Shown piece by piece: positions 18,501 through 29,019 of a DNA stretch of 64,000 bases (position 1 is its first letter; every line of letters starts with the position of its first letter). Source of the stretch: Oscillospiraceae bacterium NTUH-002-81. Lineage in GTDB: Bacteria > Bacillota > Clostridia > Lachnospirales > Lachnospiraceae. The stretch covers positions 3,480,001 to 3,544,000 of the forward strand of contig CP136052.1 of NCBI GenBank assembly GCA_032620915.1, written 5' to 3'. Below the pieces are notes generated by a model that saw only the letters and a list, made by a program, of their open reading frames with translations, made no database searches and was not told the origin of the DNA. The position numbers and the translations under genes are program-made.

Positions 18501-21500
18501 AACCACGGTCACGCCCTCTCCCTACAAGGTCACGCAGGCGGACATTGACGCGGCCTTGCAGCAGTGGAACGGCAGGATTGAAAGCAAGCACGCAGTTGTC
18601 CGCTATATGAAGGCTCACGCCCGCGACCGGGACACCGCCGCATGGCTGGCACGGGAGTACGGCTTGAAGGATACCTCTAAACCGCTGCAAATCTCCGTGG
18701 GCAGCTCCGAGCCGGTCACGCTGTCATGGGCAAAGGTGCAGCGGCGCATTGCGCAGCTCATTCAATCCGATAACTTCTACACCGAGCAGGAACAGGACAA
18801 CTTTGACAATATTGACCCCATCGCCATCCGGGAAGCGCTTGCTGAACGCGGTATTGTGGGCGGGCGCATTGTGGACGCGGAGGCAAACCGCAACAGCCCC
18901 TTCATCCGGCAGGTTATGGCGGATGTGGAGCGGATCGCGGTGCAGGAAGCGCAGGCGGCGCACATGGACTCACCGGACCGTTTTTCCATCCGTCTGCACC
19001 CCAACGAGGGCGGCATTACCGGCATCTGGGACTCGGCCCTTGACCGCTTCTATGAGGAGGGTGGGCAGGTGCTTCGCTTCGCGGAGCAATCTAACGCCAT
19101 TGACTACCTCTCCAGTATTCAGCGCAGCCGCGGTATGGAGCCGGACGCGCCGGTTTTTCACAACGCCGCTGGGGAATGCCTATCGCGTGGGCGACGGCTT
19201 TTCCTCCACCGCAGCCGAACAGCGGGATACTCTGATGGTGGTCGAGCGTGTAGACGAAGATAATGTTTGGTACACTCTGCCAAGCGTCCCGGAGCAGGAA
19301 ACGGTCAGCATAGACCGCACCGTTTTTGAGCGTTACCTCGACACCGGCTATTTCTTCGCTGCGGAGCAGACGCAACCTGTCAAGGAGGTCACTGCCGAAA
19401 ACGAACAGGAAAATATGATTTTCCGTGCGCCGTATGCGGTGGGCGATACCGTCTATCTGGACAACACGCCCTTTGAGATCACGGAGGTCGGCGCACTCAA
19501 CGTGCAGCTTCGTGACCCTGCGCTCCGCTATCCCGTATTCCGCGCCGAAAGCCGCGAGAACTTTGAGCGGCTGTTGCGCAGGGATGAGAGAAACGCCGCC
19601 ATAACAGATTACCTTCCCGCACGAAACAGAAACGACGACCTCCGCGACCTCCTGATGAACGGCATCCTCACGCCTGACATCCGGGACGAGGTGCGGGAGC
19701 TGTTCCGGCAGGGCGAGGGCAACGCCGCCATCGGTGCGTATCTTTCCAACGTTTTCGCCGCGTCGGACGCGGACACCATGACGCTGGAGGACGGCACCGA
19801 GGCAGATTTCATCACCTCAAGAAGCGGCTTTCAGGCGCAGGTGCATGGGGAAAAGGGCGTACACGCCCTCGGATTGTTGTGGCCGGACGCCGCTCCCGTG
19901 CTGCGCGCCGTTTTTCTGGAGGAAGCGCAGGCGCAGAGCCGGACACAGGCGCAAGCTGAACAGACCATTTCCGTTCAAGAGCCGGAAGTTTCCCAACCGG
20001 AACAGACACCACCGGAAGCAGCAAAACCGGAGCAGCCGCAGTTTACCACGGAAACCGTAGCGTTCTACCCTGGCGAGAAAAGCCAGCTTCCCTATGACAT
20101 TGAAATCCAGACTATCCGCACCACCGAGCCGGAGCCGCCTGTGCCGCAAAAGCCGCCTGCGGAAAACTTCCGCATCATGGACGATGATCTCGGCAAAGGC
20201 GGCGCTAAGGCCAAGTTCCGGGCGAATATGGCGGCAATCAATCTTCTGAAGGAGTTGGAATTTGAGGGGCTTGCAGGCCAGCCCGGAGCAGCAGGAAATT
20301 CTCTCCCGCTATGTGGGCTGGGGCGGGCTTGCGGATGCTTTTGATGAAAGCAAGGATAACTGGAAAGACGAATTTGCGGAGCTGTACGCCGCGCTATCCC
20401 CGGAGGAATACGCCGCCGCCAGAGCTTCCACGCTGAACGCTCACTACACCAGCCCCACGGTTATCAAGGCAATCTATGAAGCCGTTGGAAACATGGGCTT
20501 CCAGACCGGCAACATTTTGGAGCCTGCCATGGGCGTCGGAAACTTTTTCGGGCTTCTCCCGCAGGAGATGCAAGGAAGCCGCTTGTACGGTGTGGAGCTG
20601 GACAGCATCACCGGGCGCATTGCCAAGCAGCTTTACCCCAAGGCGGATATTACCGTGGCAGGCTTTGAAACCACCGACAGACGGGATTTCTTCGACCTTG
20701 CCATCGGCAACGTGCCCTTTGGACAGTATCAGGTCAACGACCGGGCTTACAACAAGCTCGGTTTTTCCATCCATGACTACTTTTTTGCCAAAACGCTGGA
20801 TCAGGTGCGTCCGGGCGGCGTGATCGCCTTTGTGACCTCCCGCTATACGATGGACAAACAATCTCCCGAAGTCCGTAAGTACATCGCGCAGCGGGCGGAG
20901 CTGTTGGGTGCGATCCGTCTGCCCAACAATGCGTTCAAGGCCAACGCCGGTACGGAGGTGGTGTCCGACATCATCTTCCTGCAAAAGCGTGACAGACCCA
21001 TCGACATTGAACCTGACTGGGTGCATCTCGGTGAAAATGAGGATGGATTTGCCATCAATCAGTATTTCATCGACAACCCCGAAATGGTATTAGGCCGACA
21101 GACCTCGGAGAGTACGCAGTACGGCAGACAAGACTTTACTGTGGAACCGTATGAGGATTTGGACCTTGCCACGCAGCTCAGATACGCCATTCAGAATATC
21201 GGCGGCAAGTACGAAGCCGCAGAGCTGCCTGACCTCGGTGAGAACGACGCCATACAGGATACCATTCCCGCAGACCCCAACGTGAAGAATTACAGCTATG
21301 CCGTGGTGGACGGTGAGGTGTACTACCGGGAGAACTCCGTCATGGTCAAGCCCAACCTGAACGCCACCGCAAAGGAGCGCGTCAAGGGAATGGCAGAGTT
21401 GCGGGACTGCGTTCACCGGCTCATCGACCTTCAGATGTGGGAATCCGACGACATTTCCATACGCGCCGAGCAGCAGAAGCTCAACCGCCTCTATGACCGC

Positions 21501-24500
21501 TTCACCGAAAAATACGGCCTCATCAACAGCCGGGGCAACGCCCTCGCCTTTGCAGACGACAGCTCCTATTACCTGCTCTGCTCCCTTGAAATGCTGGACG
21601 ATGAGGACAAGACCAAGCTCAAGGGCAAGGCGGATATGTTCACCAAGCGTACCATCCGGCAGCGGCAGTCCGTCACCAGCGTGGACACCGCCGCAGAAGC
21701 CCTCGCCCTGTCCATTGGGGAAAAAGCCCGCGTGGATATGGCATATATGTCCCAGCTCACCGGTAAAAGTGAGGAGGACATCATCAACGAGCTGAACGGC
21801 GTCATTTTCCTCGACCCTGTTTACGGCGACTGGCAGACGGCAGATGAATACCTCTCCGGCAACGTGCGGAAAAAGCTGCGGGAGGCGGAGAACGCCGCCG
21901 TTGACAGCCCCGGCTATCTGCCCAACGTGGAGGCATTGCGCGCCGCACAGCCGAAAGACCTTGACGCTTCGGAGATCGAGGTGCGTCTCGGCGCGACGTG
22001 GATCGACAAGAAGTACATTCAGCAGTTCATGTTCGAGCTGCTGGAGCCGCCTCTGTATGCCCGCCGCTCCTTGGAGGTCAACTACTCGGAGTTCACGGCG
22101 GAGTGGAACATCTCCGGCAAGAACAGCATCCCCTACAACGACATCAACGCCCGCATGACCTACGGCACTGACTGCGCCAACGCCTATAAAATCCTTGAAG
22201 ATACGCTGAACCTGCGGGACGTGCGCATCTACGACACCGTAAGGGACGCGGACGGCAAGGAAAAGCGCGTCCTTAACAGCAAGGAAACCACCCTTGCCCA
22301 GCAGAAGCAGCAGGCCATCAAGGAGGCATTCCGGGACTGGATATGGCGCGACCCCGACAGGCGGCGAGAGCTGGTGCAGCTCTACAACGAGCGCTTCAAT
22401 TCCACCCGTCCCCGGGAGTATGACGGCAGGCACCTGATCTTTCCGGGCATGAATCCTGAGATCACCCTGCGGGAGCATCAGCTCAATGCCATCGCCCACG
22501 ACCTCTACGGCGGCAATACGCTCCTTGCCCATGAGGTGGGCGCGGGCAAGACCTTTGAGATGATCGCCGCCGCCATGGAAGGAAAGCGCCTCGGCCTGTG
22601 CCAGAAATCCCTCTTTGCCGTGCCGAACCACCTGACGGAGCAGTGGGCCTCGGAGTTCCTGCGGCTCTACCCCTCCGCCAATATCCTTGTGGCCACCAAA
22701 AAGGACTTTGAGACACGAAACCGCAAGAAGTTCTGCGCCCGCATTGCCACCGGCGACTATGACGCCGTTATCATCGGTCACAGCCAGTTTGAGCGCATCC
22801 CCGTATCCAGAGAGCGGCAGGAACGGCTCTTGCAGGAGCAGATATGGGAGATCGAGGACGGCATTGCAGAACTCAAGGCCAGCCGCGCCGAGCGCTTTAC
22901 CATCAAGGAGCTGGAGCGTACCAAGAAAAATCTGGAGGCCAAGCTGCAAAAGCTCCATGACGCCGCCCGCAAGGACGACGTTGTGACCTTTGAACAGCTC
23001 GGCGTAGACCGGCTGTATGTGGACGAGGCGCACAGCTTCAAAAACCTGTTCCTCTACACAAAAATGCGGAATGTAGCGGGGCTTTCCACCACCGACGCCC
23101 AGAAGTCCTCGGATATGCTGCTCAAATGCCGCTATATCGACGAGCTTACCCACGGCAAGGGCGTCACCTTTGCCACGGGTACGCCCATCTCAAATTCCAT
23201 GACGGAATTGTATACCATGATGCGGTATTTGCAGCATGATATGCTCAAACGCAACAGCCTGACCCACTTCGATTGCTGGGCCTCCGCCTTTGGGGAAACC
23301 ACCACCGCCATCGAGCTTGCGCCGGAGGGTACGGGCTACCGGGCGCGGACCCGATTTGCCAAGTTCTTTAACCTGCCGGAGCTGATGAACCTGTTTCGGG
23401 AGGCGGCGGACATCAAGACCGCCGACCAGCTTAACCTTCCCACGCCCACCGCCGTCTATCACACCGAGGTCACACAGCCCACGGCGCTGCAACAGCAGAT
23501 GGTGCAGGAACTGTCCGAACGTGCCGCCAAGGTACATTCCGGCGCGGTTGCTCCCACGGAGGACAATATGCTGAAAATCACCTCGGACGGGCGCAAGCTG
23601 GGCCTTGACCAGCGGGTAATCAACCCCGACCTGCCGGACGACCCGAGCAGCAAGGTCAATCTGTGCGTCAACAACATCCACCGCATCTGGCAGGACGGAC
23701 AGGCGGAGAAGCTGACGCAGCTCGTGTTCTGCGACCTGTCTACCCCCAAGGGCAAGGCGGCGCAGAGCGGCAGGATCGCCGCGAAAGGCACGGACAGCCC
23801 GGAGCTTCACGCGCTGGAGGCTGCCATTGACGCGGAAACCGAACCGGAGGAGCCGCCCTTTACCATCTACGACGACATCCGGGAAAAGCTCGTCGCCAGA
23901 GGAATCCCCCGCGAGCAGATTGCATTCATCCATGAGGCGAATACGGAAGTCCGAAAGAAGGAGCTGTTTGCAAAAGTCCGCTCCGGTCAGGTGCGCGTCC
24001 TCATGGGCAGCACCTTCAAGATGGGCGCTGGCATGAACGTACAGGACAGGCTCGTGGCGCTCCACGACCTGGACTGCCCGTGGCGGCCGGGCGATCTGGA
24101 GCAGCGCAGCGGGCGCATCATCCGGCAGGGCAACCGCAACAAGGAGGTACACATCTACCGCTATGTCACGGAATCTACGTTTGACGCCTACCTCTGGCAG
24201 ACGGTGGAAAACAAGCAGAAATTCATCTCCCAGATCATGACCTCAAAATCCCCGGTGAGAAGCTGTGAGGACATTGATGAGGCGGCGCTCTCCTATGCCG
24301 AGATCAAGGCGCTGTGCGCCGGAGACGAGCGCATCCGTGAAAAAATGGACCTCGACGTGGACGTGGCGCGGCTGCGGCTGATGAAAGCCAATCACCAGAG
24401 CCAGCAGTACCGTTTGGAGGACAACATCCTGCGGCATTTTCCGGCGCAGATCGAGGAAAACAAAGGCTTCCTCTCCGGCTTTGAGGCGGATATGAAAATG

Positions 24501-25079
24501 CTGGAACAGCATCCCCACCCCAAGGACGGCTTTGCGGGCATGGAGGTCAAGGGCGACTTACTCACCGATAAGGACAATGCCGGTGCTGCCATTCTGGAGG
24601 CGTTCAAGGACGCAAAGGGCTTGGAAAGTGTTCCCATCGGCAGCTATCGTGGCTTTTCCATGTCTCTGACTGTGGAAAACTTCGGCAAGGACTTCATTCT
24701 CACCCTCAAGGGGAAGATGAGCCACCGGGTAGAGCTGGGCAAGGACGCGAGGGGCAACCTTGTCCGCATCGACAACGCCCTCGCCCAGATGCCGGAGCGG
24801 TACAAAACGGTGCAGGGCAGGCTTGAAAATGTGCAGGCGCAGCTTGCGACGGCCAAGGCGGAGCTGGGCAAGCCGTTCCCGCAGGAGGCGGAGCTGAAAG
24901 AAAAATCCGCGCGGCTGGCGGAGCTGAACGCGGAACTGAACATCGACGACCGGACGCCCATGGAACAGGCGGCGGAGAATGTGGTGGCGAAACGCCCCTC
25001 CGTCCTCGGCAAGCTGAAAGCGCCCTGCGTCCACGGCGCTGGGGAAAAGAAAAAATCTCACGAACAGGAGGCACGATGA
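15598..25079 (+). CDS. Giant MutS-I / methyltransferase-like / SNF2 helicase, frameshifted twice
   Basis: Corrected at two G runs (19171-19174 and 20266-20269, one extra base each), the locus encodes about 3,159 residues. Order: ArdC-like N-terminal domain (1-240), disordered linker (258-376) overlapping tnpV, helical repeats, a MutS domain I-like segment (about 760-855, VLFQVGDFFEMYGEDA), a SAM-binding methyltransferase-like domain (EPAMGVGNFFG; IGNVPFGQ near 20,710), then a SNF2-type helicase with HEVGAGKTFEM near 22,535, DEAH near 23,025 and QRSGRIIRQGN near 24,105. The methyltransferase motif IV reads NVPF rather than NPPY/F. The protein is widespread in Clostridia ICEs; its biochemical role is unproven. 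AGAGGAGG precedes ATG 15598. Confidence 0.88.
16373..16726 (+). CDS. tnpV: TnpV transposon-encoded protein, nested in helicase gene
   Basis: The 117-residue product has the TnpV pattern: NGDYLIPDLKIPE-like start, QPLGKYGRMRQKYLKEHRP, a helical middle and the ending AEEVILAELIYA. It lies entirely inside the helicase frame, shifted by one base, with AAAGGA nine bases before ATG 16373. The helicase frame remains open across all of it and there encodes only Pro/Gly/Arg/Asp-rich linker. Function of TnpV is not established. Confidence 0.85.
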   Translation: MENNLTYTKNGDYLIPDLKIEVPEQPLGKYGRMRQKYLKEHRPILWNQMILEETLFPHLLEIEQAVQSRLEQMMPKLASEAGATEALKACDPMKWVGLMNTCKAQAEEVILAELIYA

Positions 25080-26135
25080 ATATGAACGAGGCATTACAGC
25101 AATCGTTATACGATAAGCTCTCGCGGGAGCAGGACAAGTACCGGGACTGGCTGAAGGGCCAGCCCCCGGAGGAAATCCTCCATCACAGCTATGAATACAC
25201 CGTGCGGGAGGATATTTTGATGAGCATGGAGGAGCTGACGCTCAGCGAGGCGGAGACGCGGGCGCTGCTGCTGTCTCCCTCGCCTATGGCGATCCTCTAC
25301 GACAAGTTCTCCGATCTGGAAACCGGTTACATGGACACAATCCGCGACAGCGTGGAAGCTACGGCAAAGGACGAGGCAAAAAAGCTCCGTGAGCTGCCGG
25401 TCTATCCTTATCCCGCCGACCACGCGCAGGAGAATGGGGAGCTGGACGCCTACCGCGCGTCCTTCCGCGCCAATGTGAGCTGTAAGGACGCCATTGAAGC
25501 CGCCATCCGGGACAATTACCATGACAACCGCCTTGACACTGCGGCGGTGGGACAGGTGGCGGAGCAGTTCGGGCAGGAGCGGATGCTCTACGTCCTGGCG
25601 GCCACCGTCCGCCATTTTGATTACGACGGACGCATCTCGCGTGACAACAAGCGCTGGGCGAATACCATCCCCGTCTACGAAAACAAAGACGGTATGGATA
25701 GTGACCGCTCGGTGCAGTTTGTGGTCTGCTCCCACCCCGGCCTGACGGACCTGTTTCTCTCGCAGGCGCGGCATGAGCAGCGGCTGCGCCAGCCCCTCAC
25801 AGCCGACGAGATCAAAGCGGAGGCTGCGCGGCTGCTGAGCAAGCTGCAAGAGCCTGTGCAGCCCAACAGTCCAAACGGGACGCATTTCATGGCAGAGGTG
25901 TCCCGCGACTTCATGGAGCGCGCCGGAGAAAAGGACACTGCGGCGCTGCAAAAGCTGCTGCCCTTCCGTTCCCTCGCCCTCTCCAACCTGAAGGACCGCA
26001 AGGGCGTGTATGCCCTGATCGGCAAGGACGAGGATCGCAGCCAGAGCCTCCGGCGTCCCCTCCGTCCGCTCCAAGCTGCAACAGGCGGCGGAGCAGAAGC
26101 CGACCACCGCAAAGAAGAAGGATTTGGAGCTGTGA
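25076..26135 (+). CDS. DUF3848/DUF3849 family protein, frameshifted near the end
   Basis: The 352-residue corrected protein has an N-terminal DUF3848-like segment (1-100, LYDKLSREQDKYRDWL...SYEYTVREDILMSME) and a DUF3849-like segment (about 120-260, YRASFRANVSCKDAIEAAI). The run CCCC at 26057-26060 carries one extra C; correction ends the protein in AKKKDLEL at 26135, one base before mobC. Start overlaps the helicase stop. Its role in ICE transfer is unknown. Confidence 0.8.
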
Positions 26136-26136
26136 C

Positions 26137-26475
26137 ATGGCGAAGCGGAAACGGGACATCCAGCTCAAAGTCCGCGTAACGCCGGAGGAACGGGCGATGA
26201 TCGAGACGAAGATGGCGCAGCTCGGCACGACCAACATGGGCGCATATCTGCGGAAAATGGCCATTGACGGGTATGTGGTAAAGCTCGACCTGCCGGAGCT
26301 GCGGGAGCTGGTGTCGCTGCTGCGGTATTCGTCTAATAATCTCAATCAGCTCACGCGGAGGGTGCATGAAACGGGGCGCGTTTACGCCGCGGACATGGAT
26401 GATATACTCCAAAATCAGGAGCGGATCTGGCAGGCGGCAAGCGGTATCCTGTCCCGGCTTGCCGCCATCAAATAA
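26137..26475 (+). CDS. mobC: MobC relaxosome accessory protein
   Basis: The 112-residue protein has an N-terminal ribbon-helix-helix-like region (IQLKVRVTPEERAMIETKM) and the MobC core GAYLRKMAIDGYVVKLD...SSNNLNQLTRRV. MobC helps the relaxase bind and melt oriT. It starts right after the DUF3849 gene. The cognate relaxase is probably the one at 29,020. Confidence 0.9.
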   Translation: MAKRKRDIQLKVRVTPEERAMIETKMAQLGTTNMGAYLRKMAIDGYVVKLDLPELRELVSLLRYSSNNLNQLTRRVHETGRVYAADMDDILQNQERIWQAASGILSRLAAIK

Positions 26476-26494
26476 AGGGGTATTTATCCCATGC

Positions 26495-26533
26495 GGGGCG
26501 GCTTGCTGCGAGGTAAGCCGCCCCTGCTTTTTT
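26495..26533 (+). terminator. Strong terminator after mobC
   Basis: GGGGCGGCTT (26495-26504) pairs with AAGCCGCCCC (26515-26524), then TGC and six T. It probably ends the long transfer operon. Confidence 0.8.
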
Positions 26534-26612
26534 GCGGTCCGGCATCCTTGCAGGGCAAGGCAGCTTCCTGTATGCTGAAAGCAGAAACAAACAAAACTGG
26601 AGGGATATTGAT

Positions 26613-26903
26613 ATGCGTTTCCTTTTGAAAATCCTCTTTGCGCCCATCCTTGCGGCGCTTGCCGTCGTCACATGGTTTTTCGTGTTCGTTGTCAGCCTGT
26701 CCAGCGGCATCCTCTGCATCCCCGCCGCCATTCTCGGCTTTTTCGGGCTGTTCATACTCTTTGTGGATTCCGTCAGCTACGGCGCGGGGCTGCTGGTGAT
26801 CGCGTTTCTCATAAGCCCCTACGGACTGCCCATGCTGGCGGCATGGCTGCTGGCAAAGCTCCACGTCCTGCGCTACGCGATTCAGGACAGGATTTACGGG
26901 TAG
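26613..26903 (+). CDS. CD1845 family membrane protein
   Basis: A 96-residue protein of two or three hydrophobic segments (residues 1-35, 37-62, 62-85), with the CD1845 pattern of a short basic start, SSGILCIPAAILGFFGLFIL and the ending LLAKLHVLRYAIQDRIYG. It is common between mobC and relaxase genes in Clostridia ICEs. CTGGAGGGA precedes the start. Function unknown. Confidence 0.8.
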   Translation: MRFLLKILFAPILAALAVVTWFFVFVVSLSSGILCIPAAILGFFGLFILFVDSVSYGAGLLVIAFLISPYGLPMLAAWLLAKLHVLRYAIQDRIYG

Positions 26904-26979
26904 CATCATTTTTAGAAACGCGCAAAACATTTTGAAAAGCTATATTTTTGCGCAATTTCAGAAACGCCATATTACGCAG

Positions 26980-27008
26980 CAAGCGCGGAGTTTTATGCTC
27001 CGCGCTTG
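26980..27008. terminator. Bidirectional hairpin between convergent genes
   Basis: CAAGCGCGGAG pairs with CTCCGCGCTTG around a seven-base loop. It lies between the + strand CD1845 gene and the end of a minus-strand operon, so can serve both. Confidence 0.7.
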
Positions 27009-27013
27009 TTCAT

Positions 27014-27256
27014 TTATTCGATCTCGTAGTCCTCGCTGTCGTCGGCCTCGCCGGTGGTGCAGGTGAAGCACATATTCGTCCCCGTGACGCCGCTGCCTGC
27101 CGCCCAGATGGGCGCGCCGCAGATCATGCACCTTGCGCCGCTCCTTTTGGCGGCAAGGGCCTCCCGCAGCGAGGCGATCAGCTCCTTGCGGTTGGTATCC
27201 TTGTTGTTTTTTACTACGCCGTCCGCAAATTCTTCAATGGAAATATAGGTGAACAT
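27014..27256 (-). CDS. Small zinc-ribbon-like protein
   Basis: An 80-residue protein beginning MFTYISIEEFADGVVKNN; ATG 27256 is chosen because GGAGGACTGAT precedes it. C-x2-C pairs (CMICG and CFTC) probably form a zinc ribbon, with an acidic tail. It follows the AlbA_2 gene directly and is probably the last gene of that minus-strand operon. Function unknown. Confidence 0.65.
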   Translation of the reverse strand: MFTYISIEEFADGVVKNNKDTNRKELIASLREALAAKRSGARCMICGAPIWAAGSGVTGTNMCFTCTTGEADDSEDYEIE

Positions 27257-27257
27257 A

Positions 27258-28694
27258 TCAGTCCTCCGATTTAACCGCAACATATTTCTGATTGCGGCTG
27301 TTGGGCTTGTCGGGAATGGTCATGCGAAGCTGTCCGCTTTCCAGCAGGGGCTTGAGGTGTGCTTTAATAAAATGGTTCTTGTTTTTCAGTCCACACATGG
27401 TCATGATTTCTTCACGGCTTTTAGGCTGCGCACAGAAAGCCAAAATCGTTGCGACTGTGCTGGTGTCTGTGGTGCTATCTGTGGTGGTGACTGGTGTGGT
27501 GCCACCACAGTTGCCGCCTAACTTCGTATTCCGAATCGTGGCATAGAGCATGAACGCCTCTACTTTGTATTCCGGCTGCGGCAGACCGGCGGCCTCCATG
27601 ACCTCATAGAGCCGGTCTACACCCTCGCCGAACTCCTGCACATATTCGTACTCATGCAAAAACTGCGCGATTTTCGGGTTGCGGGAAAAGTGAACGTGAC
27701 GCATATTGTTCAGCCGCACGATTCCCGGCAGAGTGCCGGGGCTTTCCACAGTGATCCGGTCGTCGAACATCTTGATTTGGATGTCGGTCCCTTTGATGCT
27801 GTAATCGCGGTGCGCAACGGCATTGATGATAAGCTCCTTCCACGCGAACTCCGGGTATTCCGGCTCCGTGACAAAGCGCGTATCCGCGCCGAGGTAGGTG
27901 CGCTCCTTGATCTGGCTTCCCACAAACTCCAGCGCTTTCTCTGTCACCTGAAGGATGCGCCCCTCAAACATCACGTCCTTGATGACGTTCATCCTTGCGC
28001 CGACCCTTGCCTCCGTTCCTTCGTAACGCACGAAGCGGATACGGGCGCGGGGAAAGAAGTGCTTCGGATTTTTGCCGAACAGCAGCATGGCCGCCGCGCT
28101 GACTTCCTCTTTTCCGCTTCTTTCGGAGAGAAATTCCTTGTTCTCCCGGAGGTATTCCTCCGGGCTTTTCCGATAGCCGATCCTTGAAGTAAACTCCCTG
28201 ACAAAGCCGAGGTCAAGGTCGTCCAGCCCTGCATCGGGAACCGGCGTGTCTTCAAAATACCGCGTTCCCTTTGCATACATAAGCTGCAAGCGCTCCTCAA
28301 AATTGAGCTTCTTGGACTTATCCCCGACGCGGAAGAAAACCTCGTCCGCCTGATTCGCGTGAAGGTCGCTGCTCTGCAAGACTTCGATCAGCAGGATGTG
28401 GTCGGCCTTTCCGTTCCTGTTGGTGCAGGACAGCCGCTCCGTTTCCACCCGCACGGAGGGCTTGCAGAAGTCAAACGGCGCGCGCAGCAGCTCATTGATA
28501 TTCTCTGCGTAGCTGTCAATTCCGGTAATTGTTCCGTCGTCCTCTACGCCAACAGCGATCACGCCACCGTCCGCGTTGGCAAATGCAATCAGGTGAACGG
28601 CAAGGGCTTTCGCGTCAATCCGCGCGCTCTTGCGGTCAAAGAGCGGCGATTCCACCGCACCACATATTTGTTCAATCGTCATTTTGCAGCTCAT
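27258..28694 (-). CDS. AlbA_2 (Schlafen-type) ATP-binding regulator
   Basis: The 478-residue protein carries an N-terminal AlbA_2 domain (about 14-130, FANADGGVIAVGVEDDGTITG), then a GHKL-like C-terminal ATP-binding segment (KELIINAVAHRDYSIKGTDIQIKMFDD; GEGVDRLYEVM) and a winged-helix tail. Proteins of this build are putative transcriptional regulators; some AlbA_2 proteins take part in phage defence. Start overlaps the stop of the XRE gene (GCATGA), so the pair is coupled. Confidence 0.85.
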   Translation of the reverse strand: MSCKMTIEQICGAVESPLFDRKSARIDAKALAVHLIAFANADGGVIAVGVEDDGTITGIDSYAENINELLRAPFDFCKPSVRVETERLSCTNRNGKADHILLIEVLQSSDLHANQADEVFFRVGDKSKKLNFEERLQLMYAKGTRYFEDTPVPDAGLDDLDLGFVREFTSRIGYRKSPEEYLRENKEFLSERSGKEEVSAAAMLLFGKNPKHFFPRARIRFVRYEGTEARVGARMNVIKDVMFEGRILQVTEKALEFVGSQIKERTYLGADTRFVTEPEYPEFAWKELIINAVAHRDYSIKGTDIQIKMFDDRITVESPGTLPGIVRLNNMRHVHFSRNPKIAQFLHEYEYVQEFGEGVDRLYEVMEAAGLPQPEYKVEAFMLYATIRNTKLGGNCGGTTPVTTTDSTTDTSTVATILAFCAQPKSREEIMTMCGLKNKNHFIKAHLKPLLESGQLRMTIPDKPNSRNQKYVAVKSED

Positions 28695-28900
28695 GCCCGC
28701 ACCCCCTCGTCATAAGAAAAATCCAGACCGTGCTCCTCGCAGTATTTGCGAATGACGAACACCGTCATTTTATTGGGCATCGTCTTTCCATTCTCCCAGC
28801 GATTGACGGAGGTGAAGCTCACGTTCAATTCCTCCGCAAGCTGACGTTGGGAGATCCTGCGCTCGCTGCGCAGCTTGATGATGGCTTCGCCAAAGGTCAT
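28691..28900 (-). CDS. XRE-family helix-turn-helix regulator
   Basis: A 69-residue single-domain regulator; the HTH is ISQRQLAEELNVSFTSVNRWENGK. It heads the three-gene minus-strand module and probably controls its own operon. The region to the relaxase start (28,901-29,019) should hold the divergent control sites. Confidence 0.85.
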   Translation of the reverse strand: MTFGEAIIKLRSERRISQRQLAEELNVSFTSVNRWENGKTMPNKMTVFVIRKYCEEHGLDFSYDEGVRA

Positions 28901-29019
28901 TTCGTATCACGCTCCTTATATCATAGTATAGCACATGGCAGCGCAAGCATACAAGAAAAATACGGAGGACTTCAAAAAAGAAATTACAAATCCGTCTCAC
29001 AGAAAGGAGGCCGCGCCCC

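Noticed and set aside
21090..23153. Long open frames on the minus strand opposite the helicase, up to 687 codons
   Set aside because: High GC with strong codon bias leaves antisense frames open. The + strand frame has clear helicase motifs and the minus frames have no recognisable domains or ribosome sites.
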